From the NCBI GenBank assembly GCA_045649685.1, contig JAZRQJ010000005.1, positions 1 to 64,000 of the forward strand: a stretch of DNA of 64,000 bases. The letters run 5' to 3'. Made by a program: the position numbers and the translations under genes. The notes beneath the pieces are model-generated. The model was not told the origin of the DNA. It saw nothing but the letters and a program-made list of their open reading frames with translations, and did not search any database. Of the stretch, positions 8,735-17,437 are shown piece by piece (the first letter of the stretch is position 1; every line of letters begins with the position of its first letter). This stretch comes from RUG12519 sp045649685. GTDB lineage: Bacteria > Bacillota > Clostridia > Oscillospirales > Ruminococcaceae.

Positions 8735-10363
8735 ATGGTGAGAAAAAATTTAAATTTTGATGGTAAAAGTGTAAGTGAAGTTAATTTTGAAACGTTGAAA
8801 AATATTTTGCATGATAATGCGAATACCGAGTATGGAACAGAACATAATTTTTCAAAAATTAAGACAATTGAAGACTATAGGGAAAACGTTCCATTGTCTG
8901 AATATCATGATTTTGAAAAATATATTGATAGGATGTATAATGGCGAACAGAATTTATTAACAACTTATCCAATAGAAGTTTTTGTTTTTACATCTGGTAC
9001 TGTTAATAAGCCTAAGCTTATTCCTTTAACAAGAAAAGCTCTTGATGTATATTCGAATAATTTTAAAAAAGATAAAAATGATCTTGTAAGATTAAATAGG
9101 AAAGAAAATCCTAAAGCGAGTAGGCTGTTTGTGACAATTTTTAGAACTGATTTGAGTAAACCACATGATAAAAACATGCTGTTTTCTGAGATTATATACA
9201 GGTATTTATATGATAATGGATGTATGGATATGAGCGAATATGTTGGAGGAAAAGAGCTACTATTTGATGAACAAACGTTAGACATGTTCTATATGAAACT
9301 TTGGAGTGCAATTTTGGATGAAAACATAGTCTTGATTGAAAGCGTATACATGTATGATTTGTTCCAGTTTTTTAGTTTCTTTGAAAAAAACTATAAAAAG
9401 GTTATATCCAATATAAGAGAAAAATTTATTCCTGATAGCGTAAAGTTGTCAGATCAGGTTAGAAAAAAATTACTCGAATTGCATGTGTCAGTTGATAGAT
9501 TAGACTTTGTGGAACAAGAGTGTAGCAAAGGATTTGAGGGAATAGTTACGAGAATATGGCCTGAAATACAGTTGGTTAGCGGTATTAGCAGTAATACATT
9601 TAAGTATGAAAATAAAGGATTGGACAGATATTTAGGAAATGTGCATAAAGACTTTTTGGAGTTTGCTATGTCTGAGTCTCAGGTTGGTGTGACTGTTAAG
9701 TTCGATAGTTTTGAATATGAGTTTGTTGCAGATAGTGCTTTTTATGAATTTATTCCTTGCAATGAAAATGGGGAATATTGTGGAAAAGTTGTTTCAATGG
9801 ATAAATTAGAAATGGGAAAGTTATATGAACTAGTTTTAACTAATTTGTCGGGATTATATCGATATAAAACTGGTGATGTGATAAAAATTTTAAGTAATTC
9901 TTATGAACAAGTTGTTTTTGAATTTGTTTTTAGAAAGAACTTAGTTCTAAATTTAGCTGGGGAAAAAATGTCAGCTAAAAATATAGAAGCTGTTATGGAA
10001 AAAATGGACAAAGTAGTGCCTGGTATATTGGAATATGCTTTTGGTGCAACAACAATTGATAATGTAGGAAGATATTTTGTGTTTTTGTGTTTAAAAAATA
10101 CTGATACTGATGTAAGTAGTGATGAATTATCAGAAATTTTAGATTCGATTTTATCGGAAGTTAATTGTTTATATAAGGAATTAAGACATTTGAGTTTTAT
10201 TGTTAAACCTGTAGTGTATGTCAATGATGAAGACGAGTATTCTTCAATTGTGAATAAAAAATCTGGTGAGAAAAAACATAATAAACCTGTAAATATTTTG
10301 TGTGCAACGAAATTAAACAAGATATTGGAAAGGTACGGTAACAATGAGGAAAGTTTTGTTTAA
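8735..10363 (+). CDS. GH3-family adenylate-forming enzyme
   Basis: A 542-residue protein resembling the GH3 auxin-responsive family. Visible signatures are the nucleotide-binding loop VFTSGTVNKPKLIPLT (about residue 85), the central NLSGLYRYKTGDVIKI, and the late LNLAGEKMSAKNIEAVM. Characterised plant GH3 enzymes adenylate a carboxylate and join it to an amino acid; bacterial members are poorly characterised, so the substrate is unknown. Start: ATG at 8735 behind AAGAGAGGG; an upstream TTG extension of 34 codons lacks a site. The 3' end overlaps the phosphatase gene by 20 bases, indicating translational coupling inside the RiPP operon. A role in tailoring or in making a signalling molecule is only inference. 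Confidence 0.8.
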   Translation: MVRKNLNFDGKSVSEVNFETLKNILHDNANTEYGTEHNFSKIKTIEDYRENVPLSEYHDFEKYIDRMYNGEQNLLTTYPIEVFVFTSGTVNKPKLIPLTRKALDVYSNNFKKDKNDLVRLNRKENPKASRLFVTIFRTDLSKPHDKNMLFSEIIYRYLYDNGCMDMSEYVGGKELLFDEQTLDMFYMKLWSAILDENIVLIESVYMYDLFQFFSFFEKNYKKVISNIREKFIPDSVKLSDQVRKKLLELHVSVDRLDFVEQECSKGFEGIVTRIWPEIQLVSGISSNTFKYENKGLDRYLGNVHKDFLEFAMSESQVGVTVKFDSFEYEFVADSAFYEFIPCNENGEYCGKVVSMDKLEMGKLYELVLTNLSGLYRYKTGDVIKILSNSYEQVVFEFVFRKNLVLNLAGEKMSAKNIEAVMEKMDKVVPGILEYAFGATTIDNVGRYFVFLCLKNTDTDVSSDELSEILDSILSEVNCLYKELRHLSFIVKPVVYVNDEDEYSSIVNKKSGEKKHNKPVNILCATKLNKILERYGNNEESFV

Positions 10364-12059
10364 AAGTAAGTTGGGAATGAGATTTATTTTTGTAATTATA
10401 GCGGTTTGTTTACTGTTTGCAATGTTGTTGGTTTATACTAGCACAAGTTTGTATAGTCAACGAGTGGTTAAACATTATCATGAATTTGGATACAAAGTTT
10501 CTAAATTGGTATCGAAATATTTCAATGAAGATGATATAAAAGGATATTCTGATGTTGTTTTTAAATATAATCGATCACAAATAGATGAGAGCAAAGTTAA
10601 TGCGGTTATAAGCAGTGAAAAATATAAGAATTTATTTAATAGAGTGAATGAATTAAGGAAGGAATTAGAATTTAACGATATATATATATGTGCTTTAGAT
10701 TTGGACCTTTTGAATAGTTATGATGCTAAATCTACAAATTTAGATAGTTTTAGGCCACTATATTATATAATGGATACGCATTTTGATGATAATGTTAGGC
10801 AGAATTTTGCGAAAAGTGATAGTCTTTCGCCAAAGTATATTGAATCTATTATAGAAAGCATTAATACTGGAAAATCAATGGAAACTAATTTTTTGCAGAA
10901 TGGTAGATATGGATATACCATAACATCTGTGAATTCATTTTGGGAAAATGAAAATATGTTCCTTATGGTTTGTTGTGATATTAGTGTTGAAAGTTATCAA
11001 AAGGATATTATTAGTTTTGCAATAATGACAATAATAGTTGTCTTTGTTTTAACTTTGATTTTAATACTTGTTTCACTATTTATGATTTCACGTTATTTTT
11101 TAAGTCCAGTAATTGCAATTTCTTCCGAAGTTGGAAATTTTGTATCTAATAATGCTGAAATTTCTAATAAATTGGAAACATTTAAAACAGGTGATGAAAT
11201 AGAATTGTTGGCAAAAAGTATATTAAAAATGCAACAGGACTTATTTAATTATATGGATGACGCCATAGCTAAGGCTATTAAGCTGAAAAAAGTACGGACT
11301 GAGCTTAATTTGGCTAAAGGCATACAGGCAGATATGTTGCCATCTATATTCCCTGCTTTTCCTAATAGAGATGAGTTTGATTTGTTTGCATCTATGACGC
11401 CAGCTAAAGAAGTTGGGGGAGATTTTTATGACTTTTTCTTTATAGATGATGATCACTTAGGGTTGGTTATAGCAGACGTCTCAGGGAAAGGTGTTCCAGC
11501 AGCATTGTTTATGGTTATAGCTAAAACGTTAATTAAAGATAGAGCGAACATGTATTTGGAAGGGGATGATTATAGTCCTGCAGAGATTTTAAATCATGTT
11601 AATGTACAACTTTGTGAAAACAACAAGAATGAATTATTTGTTACTGTATGGCTTGGAATACTAGAGATATCTACAGGTAAATGTATTACTGCAAATGCGG
11701 GACATGAATATCCGGCTATTTGTAGAAAGAATGAAAGATATGAATTGATTAAAGATAAACACTCTCCTGCAGTTGCAACTATTGAAGGAATTAAGTTTGG
11801 AGATCAGGAATTTCAATTAAATCCAGGAGATTCGTTATTTGTTTATACTGATGGAGTGACTGAGGCTACAAATTCTAATGGAGAGCTTTTTGGAGAACAA
11901 CGATTAGTTGAGTCACTAAATAAAGATGCTAATGCTTCAGTTTCAGATGTTTTAAGAATTGTTAAAGAAGATGTTGATAAATTTGTGGGAAGTGCTTCTC
12001 AATTTGATGACCTCACAATGCTTAGCTTTAGATATTATGGAAAGGGGGGTCACAAATGA
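10344..12059 (+). CDS. Membrane SpoIIE-type PP2C serine phosphatase with sensor domain
   Basis: A 571-residue protein. One membrane segment lies at about residues 12-33, then an extracytoplasmic region to about 215, a second membrane segment about 218-243 and a HAMP-like linker. The C-terminal PP2C/SpoIIE domain (about 320-565) shows EVGGDFYDFF, IADVSGKGVPAALFM, NAGHEYP and DSLFVYTDGVTEA, the metal-binding aspartates of the family. Such proteins dephosphorylate STAS proteins in response to an outside signal. It overlaps the GH3 gene by 20 bases and the kinase gene by 4 bases (ATGA). The extracellular part has no recognised fold; it could sense the exported peptides or envelope stress, but this is inference. 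Confidence 0.9.
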   Translation: MRKVLFKSKLGMRFIFVIIAVCLLFAMLLVYTSTSLYSQRVVKHYHEFGYKVSKLVSKYFNEDDIKGYSDVVFKYNRSQIDESKVNAVISSEKYKNLFNRVNELRKELEFNDIYICALDLDLLNSYDAKSTNLDSFRPLYYIMDTHFDDNVRQNFAKSDSLSPKYIESIIESINTGKSMETNFLQNGRYGYTITSVNSFWENENMFLMVCCDISVESYQKDIISFAIMTIIVVFVLTLILILVSLFMISRYFLSPVIAISSEVGNFVSNNAEISNKLETFKTGDEIELLAKSILKMQQDLFNYMDDAIAKAIKLKKVRTELNLAKGIQADMLPSIFPAFPNRDEFDLFASMTPAKEVGGDFYDFFFIDDDHLGLVIADVSGKGVPAALFMVIAKTLIKDRANMYLEGDDYSPAEILNHVNVQLCENNKNELFVTVWLGILEISTGKCITANAGHEYPAICRKNERYELIKDKHSPAVATIEGIKFGDQEFQLNPGDSLFVYTDGVTEATNSNGELFGEQRLVESLNKDANASVSDVLRIVKEDVDKFVGSASQFDDLTMLSFRYYGKGGHK

Positions 12060-12463
12060 CGGAGATTAGTGTAGATGCTAAAGTTGACAATTTATATAAA
12101 GTTCTTGATTTTATAGAAAAACAACTTACCTATACTAATTGTGATGTTAAATTTAAAACTCAACTTTCAGTTGCAATTGAAGAAATATTTGTTAATGTAG
12201 CCAAGTATGCCTATAGTGGTGGCTGTGGTATTGTTAAAATCCAATTTTCTTTCACAACTAATCCTGATGTTGTCACTGTTACTTTTATAGACAGTGGAGC
12301 TGAGTATAATCCGCTTGCTAAAGAAGATCCCGATATTGGTTTATCGGCATCCGATAGACCAATTGGAGGATTGGGAATATATATGACGAAAAAATTTGTT
12401 GATGATGTGTCTTATGATTATAAGGATAAAAAAAATATTCTTACAATAAAGAAACAAATTTAG
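12056..12463 (+). CDS. RsbW/SpoIIAB-like serine kinase (HATPase)
   Basis: A 135-residue GHKL ATPase. The N box is VAIEEIFVNVAKYAYS (about residues 40-56), the G1 box region is FIDSGAEYNP, and a glycine-rich lid IGGLGIYMTKKFVDDVSY follows. Family members phosphorylate their STAS antagonist and hold a sigma factor inactive when the antagonist is phosphorylated. Start and upstream stop overlap (ATGA), so it is coupled to the phosphatase. It completes a three-part switch with the proteins at 8226 and 10344. No sigma factor is adjacent, unlike sigB or spoIIA operons. Confidence 0.9.
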   Translation: MTEISVDAKVDNLYKVLDFIEKQLTYTNCDVKFKTQLSVAIEEIFVNVAKYAYSGGCGIVKIQFSFTTNPDVVTVTFIDSGAEYNPLAKEDPDIGLSASDRPIGGLGIYMTKKFVDDVSYDYKDKKNILTIKKQI

Positions 12464-12483
12464 ATTATTGGGAGGTTGGAAAA

Positions 12484-12957
12484 ATGCAAAATAATATTTT
12501 TAGAGAAAAGAGTATGGATCGAGTATCTTCCCCGGAGCAGTTGAATGATTATATTAAAGTTTCTAATCCGGCAGTATGGATGATAATTTCTGGCATAGTC
12601 ATTTTATTAATAGGAGTTTGCGTTTGGGGAATCTTTGGAAAGCTAAATACTGTTATTAAAACTGGAGGAATTTGTGAGAATGGTGTAGCTCATTGCTACG
12701 TTAAAGAAACTGATGTTCAGAAAATTAAAACTAACGCTACTGTTACTATTAAAGATAAGGAATATCCTGTATCTGCAATGTCAAAAACTCCTATTGAGGC
12801 AAGTGGGGATATAGATTCTTATATTTTACATCTTGGCAATATAAATGAAGGTGATTGGGTTTATGAAATATTGTTTAATGCACCTTTGGCTAATGATGTA
12901 TATGAGATGGATATAACTGTGGATAGTGTGTCGCCAATGTCCTTTATTTTGCAATAA
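12484..12957 (+). CDS. Shortened NHLM-type HlyD-like secretion protein
   Basis: A 157-residue protein with one membrane segment (about residues 33-55, AVWMIISGIVILLIGVCVWG). It begins with IFREKSMDRVSSPEQLNDYI, which resembles the start of NHLM bacteriocin-system HlyD-like proteins, and ends PMSFILQ as those do. Members I know of are usually around 400 residues and contain a long coiled-coil hairpin. Here that middle part is missing and only the anchor and a small beta-rich domain remain. It lies 20 bases after the kinase gene and directly before the two exporters, with GGGAGG before ATG. It probably acts as an accessory subunit of the exporter. Confidence 0.75.
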   Translation: MQNNIFREKSMDRVSSPEQLNDYIKVSNPAVWMIISGIVILLIGVCVWGIFGKLNTVIKTGGICENGVAHCYVKETDVQKIKTNATVTIKDKEYPVSAMSKTPIEASGDIDSYILHLGNINEGDWVYEILFNAPLANDVYEMDITVDSVSPMSFILQ

Positions 12958-12976
12958 TCAAAAGGAGGGATTACTG

Positions 12977-15160
12977 TTGAGCAACGTTAAAAATATTAAA
13001 AAACCTGTAAGCAGTGGTGCAGTTAAAGTCCCCGTTATTATGCAGATGGAAGCGCTTGAATGTGGTGCAGCATCACTGGATATGATATTAGCGTATTATG
13101 GTAAATGGGTAGCTCTTGAACAAGTTAGAGCTGATTGTGGTGTTTCTCGTGATGGATCTAATGCTAAGAATATAATGATAGCTGCAAGAAGTTATGGATT
13201 TACAGCTAAAGGTTATCGTTATGAGCCAGATGAATTGCGGGAAAAAGGAAAGTTCCCTTGCATAGTTCATTGGAATTTTAACCATTTTGTAGTCCTTGAT
13301 GGATTTAAGGGAGACAAGGCATATCTTAACGATCCGGCTAGAGGAAATGTTGTGGTTTCCATGAAGGAATTCGATGAGAGTTTTACTGGAATATGTTTAA
13401 TGTTTGAGCCAACTGATAGTTTTGAACCTGGTGGAAAACCAAAAAGTATTTTTGAATTTGCGGCAAAAAGGTTAAAAGGAACAGGAACTGCGGTGGCTTT
13501 TGTTGTTTTGACTACAGTAATAACTTCTTTAATGGGAATTATTAATCCCGGATTTTCACGTATATTCATGGACCGATTAATAACTGGATTGAATCCAGAT
13601 TGGTTTATGCCATTTTTACTTGCATTGTTTGGGTTTGCTGTTATTCAAATAATTGTTGAGTGGATTAAAGCTATATATTCCTTAAGGATTAACGGAAAAC
13701 TTGCTGCTGTTGGTAGTACTTCGTTTATGTGGAAGGTTTTACGGTTGCCTATGGAATTTTTTTCACAGAGAATGGCTGGAGATATTCAGTTAAGACAACA
13801 GTCGAATGCTTCAATAGCGGAAAAATTAATTAATACAATTGTTCCACTGGCTTTAAACACAATAATGATGGTTTTTTATCTCATTGTTATGATAAGATAT
13901 AGTATTTTATTGACGTTGGTGGGAGTATCGTCTGTTATAATCAATATATTTATTTCTAACGTTGTTTCAAAGAAACGTATTAACATTACTAGAATTCAAA
14001 TGAGAGATTCTGGAAAACTTGCTGGTACTACGGTTGCTGGAATTGAAATGATTGAGACTATAAAATCCAGTGGAGCAGAAAATGGATTTTTTACAAAATG
14101 GTCTGGATATCAAGCAAGTGTTAATACTCAAACTGTTAGATATGCGAAATTGAGTAAATATTTAGGATTATTACCTACATTGTTTACTAATTTGAGTTCT
14201 AGTGCTGTTGTTGTTTTAGGTGCATTTTTGGTTATTCAACAAGAGTTTACAGTTGGTATGGTTTTGATGTTTCAAGGATTTTTGACATATTTCAGTGACC
14301 CAGCTACAAAACTAATATCTGCTGGACAAACTTTACAAGAAATGCGCACAGAAATGGAACGTGTTGAAGATGTTATGGAGTATCCAGTTGATGTTTCTGG
14401 AGAAGATGATGATTCGAACGATAATGTTGAATATGATAAATTGTCTGGTAACGTTGAATTGAAAAATGTTACTTTTGGATATTCTAGATTGGGTGAACCG
14501 TTGGTTAAAGATTTTAATCTTACTTTGAAGCCGGGAAATCGTGTTGCGTTCGTTGGAACGTCTGGGTGTGGAAAATCTACACTTTCAAAATTGATTTCTG
14601 GTTTATATCAACCTTGGAGTGGAGAAATTTTATTTGATGGGAAACCTATAAAAGATATTGAGAGAAATGTATTTACTGGATCTTTAGCTGTTGTTGATCA
14701 GGATATTATATTATTCGAAGATACAATCGCAAACAATATAAAAATGTGGGATAATTCTATTGAGAATTTTGAGATGATTATGGCTGCTCGAGATGCTCAG
14801 ATACATGCTGATATAATGCATCGTGACGGAGGATATGATTATAAGATTATTGAAGGAGGAAAGGATTTCTCCGGTGGACAAAGACAACGTATGGAGATTG
14901 CTAGAGTTTTGGCTCAGGATCCTACAATTATCATTCTTGACGAAGCAACTTCAGCACTTGATGCAAAAACAGAATACGAAGTAGTAAAATCTATAAAAGA
15001 CAGAGGAATTACTTGTATTGTTGTTGCGCATCGTCTTTCTACAATTCGTGATTGTGATGAAATCATTGTTATGGATAGAGGAAATGTTGTAGAAAGAGGT
15101 ACACATGAAGAGTTATACGCTAAAGGTGGCTATTATACACAACTTGTATCTAATGAATAA
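12977..15160 (+). CDS. NHLM-type peptidase/permease/ATPase exporter (C39-ABC)
   Basis: A 727-residue three-domain exporter. An N-terminal C39 peptidase shows catalytic Cys29 in MEALECGAASL, His in WNFNHFVVLDG and Asp in LNDPARG. It is followed by an ABC transmembrane domain (about 165-440) and an ATPase (about 490-727) with Walker A GTSGCGKSTL, signature FSGGQRQRMEIAR and Walker B IIILDEATSALD. C39 domains cleave leaders after double glycine, matching the GG end of the downstream precursors. The start is TTG at 12977 behind AAAGGAGGG; an earlier ATG at 12926 lies inside the previous gene. Thirteen bases separate it from the second exporter. Confidence 0.93.
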   Translation: MSNVKNIKKPVSSGAVKVPVIMQMEALECGAASLDMILAYYGKWVALEQVRADCGVSRDGSNAKNIMIAARSYGFTAKGYRYEPDELREKGKFPCIVHWNFNHFVVLDGFKGDKAYLNDPARGNVVVSMKEFDESFTGICLMFEPTDSFEPGGKPKSIFEFAAKRLKGTGTAVAFVVLTTVITSLMGIINPGFSRIFMDRLITGLNPDWFMPFLLALFGFAVIQIIVEWIKAIYSLRINGKLAAVGSTSFMWKVLRLPMEFFSQRMAGDIQLRQQSNASIAEKLINTIVPLALNTIMMVFYLIVMIRYSILLTLVGVSSVIINIFISNVVSKKRINITRIQMRDSGKLAGTTVAGIEMIETIKSSGAENGFFTKWSGYQASVNTQTVRYAKLSKYLGLLPTLFTNLSSSAVVVLGAFLVIQQEFTVGMVLMFQGFLTYFSDPATKLISAGQTLQEMRTEMERVEDVMEYPVDVSGEDDDSNDNVEYDKLSGNVELKNVTFGYSRLGEPLVKDFNLTLKPGNRVAFVGTSGCGKSTLSKLISGLYQPWSGEILFDGKPIKDIERNVFTGSLAVVDQDIILFEDTIANNIKMWDNSIENFEMIMAARDAQIHADIMHRDGGYDYKIIEGGKDFSGGQRQRMEIARVLAQDPTIIILDEATSALDAKTEYEVVKSIKDRGITCIVVAHRLSTIRDCDEIIVMDRGNVVERGTHEELYAKGGYYTQLVSNE

Positions 15161-15173
15161 AGGGGGATAGAGA

Positions 15174-17366
15174 ATGAGTTGGTTTGACGAACAGATAAGA
15201 CAACGTAAACAAAGCGACAGCGAAACATTTGCCGATTCCTTTGTCAATATTGCTGGTGCTGTTATGGGCCGTAAGGTACAAGTAGCGTTAAGTGATGATA
15301 GACAAGTTACAAAAGATGCAGTAGACGAAATTTTAAAATTTTATCATATCAAAACTCAGGATGTTCCAGATAATATAAAAGATATTGATGAACAAATTGA
15401 ATTTTTGCTTAGACCACACGGTATCATGCGTAGAGCAGTTACTTTAAGCAAGGGATGGTATAAAGATGCTATTGGAGCTATGCTTGGGCTTAGGAAAAGT
15501 GATGGAAGAATAGTAGCTTTCATCCCTACTGGTATATCTGGTTATAGTTATATTGATCCTGATACGGGAAAAAAGACTAGGGTGAACAGAAAAACTGAGA
15601 AATTGTTTGAACAGGATGCGATGGTTTTTTATAAACCGTTTCCTCTTAAAAAATTAGGAATAAAGGATCTTTTGGTTTATATAGTTCAAGCACTTTCAAC
15701 GGCAGATTTTATTCTTATGGCGGGTGCAGCTTTGGTTGTTACTTTAATTGGGTTACTTACTCCAAAAATTAACAATATTATATTTTCTTATATTGTTAGT
15801 TATGGCAGTATTCAGTTACTTGTGGCAATTACGATATTTTTAGCTACAGTAATAATAAGTAGTCATATTTTGACGGTTGTTAAAGAAATCATTAGTAGTA
15901 GGATAGTTACTAAGATGAATATAACTGTTCAAGTTGCGACTATGATGAGAGTTTTATCTCTACCTGCTAAATTTTTTAAAGATTATAGTGCCGGTGAACT
16001 TTCGTCTAGAACTCAGACTATAAATGCACTTTGTGAAATGCTTGTTACAAATGTGTTGCAAACAGGACTTACTTCTTTATTTTCTCTAATCTACATTTCA
16101 CAAATTTTTGCGTATGCACCAGCCTTGGTTTTACCAGCTGTATTGGTTATAGTTGCTACAGTGCTATTTTCATTACTCGCAGCGCTTATGCAAATGAAAA
16201 TAAGCATAAGACAGATGAGATTATCATCCGAAGAAAGTGGAATTACATTTGCTTTATTATCTGGAATTCAAAAGATAAAACTTTCCGGTGCTGAAAAGAG
16301 GGCTTTTGCTCGTTGGGCAGATAAATATTCTAAGCAGGCTCAATTAACCTACAATCCTCCACTATTTATAAAGCTTAATAAGGTTATAACAACTATGATT
16401 ACGTTGTTTGGAACTATTGCAATGTATTATTTTGCAGTTATTAGTCATGTTTCAGTTGCAGATTACTTTGCCTTTAATACTGCGTATGGAATGGTTTCAG
16501 GAGCATTTATGGGACTTGCAGGTGTTGCGTTAAATATTGCTAAGATAAAGCCTGTAATGAATATGATAAAACCTATTTTAGAGGAAATTCCTGAAGTATC
16601 TGAAGGTAAGGCTGTTATAACAAGACTTTCTGGAGGAATTGATATAAACAATGTTACTTTTGGATATGATGAAAGTATGCCACCTATATTAGACGATATA
16701 TCTCTAAAAATAAAACCTGGACAATATGTCGCAATAGTTGGTACAACAGGTTGTGGTAAGTCAACTTTGATGAGGATAATGTTAGGTTTTGAAACTCCCA
16801 AAAAAGGATCGGTTTATTTTGACGGAAAAGATTTAAACACCGTTGATTTAAGATCTTTAAGGAAAAAAATTGGTGTTGTTATGCAGAACGGAAAATTGTT
16901 CGAGGGAGACTTATATTCAAATATAACGATATCGGCTCCGGAGCTTACTATGGATGATGCATGGGAGGCTGCCGAACTTTCGGGAATGGCGGATGACATT
17001 AGAAATATGCCTATGGGAATGAATACTATGGTTTCCGAAGGTGGCGGTGGAATTTCTGGAGGACAGAGACAAAGACTTATGATATCTAGGGCAATTGCCC
17101 CAAAACCTAGGATTTTGATGTTTGATGAAGCAACATCTGCTTTGGATAACTTAACTCAGAAAAAAGTTTCTGAGTCGTTAGATAATTTAAAATGTACTAG
17201 AATTGTGATTGCGCACAGATTATCTACAATAAAGCAATGTGATAGAATTATAGTACTTGATAAAGGTAAAATTATTGAAGATGGTACTTATGATGAACTT
17301 ATTGAACAAGATGGATTTTTTGCTGAGCTTGTTGAAAGACAAAGATTAGATAAAAAGACTTCATAA
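15174..17366 (+). CDS. NHLM-type second ABC exporter (permease/ATPase)
   Basis: A 730-residue ABC protein: an N-terminal soluble region of about 160 residues without a peptidase, a transmembrane domain (about 165-450) and an ATPase (about 480-730) with GTTGCGKSTL, ISGGQRQRLMISR and ILMFDEATSALD. It matches the second ABC protein of NHLM systems, which is thought to pair with the C39-containing subunit. The N-terminal domain seems shorter than in many relatives. It begins at an ATG with AAAGGGGGAT upstream and ends 71 bases before the radical SAM gene. Confidence 0.9.
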   Translation: MSWFDEQIRQRKQSDSETFADSFVNIAGAVMGRKVQVALSDDRQVTKDAVDEILKFYHIKTQDVPDNIKDIDEQIEFLLRPHGIMRRAVTLSKGWYKDAIGAMLGLRKSDGRIVAFIPTGISGYSYIDPDTGKKTRVNRKTEKLFEQDAMVFYKPFPLKKLGIKDLLVYIVQALSTADFILMAGAALVVTLIGLLTPKINNIIFSYIVSYGSIQLLVAITIFLATVIISSHILTVVKEIISSRIVTKMNITVQVATMMRVLSLPAKFFKDYSAGELSSRTQTINALCEMLVTNVLQTGLTSLFSLIYISQIFAYAPALVLPAVLVIVATVLFSLLAALMQMKISIRQMRLSSEESGITFALLSGIQKIKLSGAEKRAFARWADKYSKQAQLTYNPPLFIKLNKVITTMITLFGTIAMYYFAVISHVSVADYFAFNTAYGMVSGAFMGLAGVALNIAKIKPVMNMIKPILEEIPEVSEGKAVITRLSGGIDINNVTFGYDESMPPILDDISLKIKPGQYVAIVGTTGCGKSTLMRIMLGFETPKKGSVYFDGKDLNTVDLRSLRKKIGVVMQNGKLFEGDLYSNITISAPELTMDDAWEAAELSGMADDIRNMPMGMNTMVSEGGGGISGGQRQRLMISRAIAPKPRILMFDEATSALDNLTQKKVSESLDNLKCTRIVIAHRLSTIKQCDRIIVLDKGKIIEDGTYDELIEQDGFFAELVERQRLDKKTS

Positions 17367-17437
17367 CTTATTTAGTATTAAGCGCGAAAAAAGAATATTA
17401 GCAAACATATCGTTTTAAGTGTATGAGAGGAGCAGTT

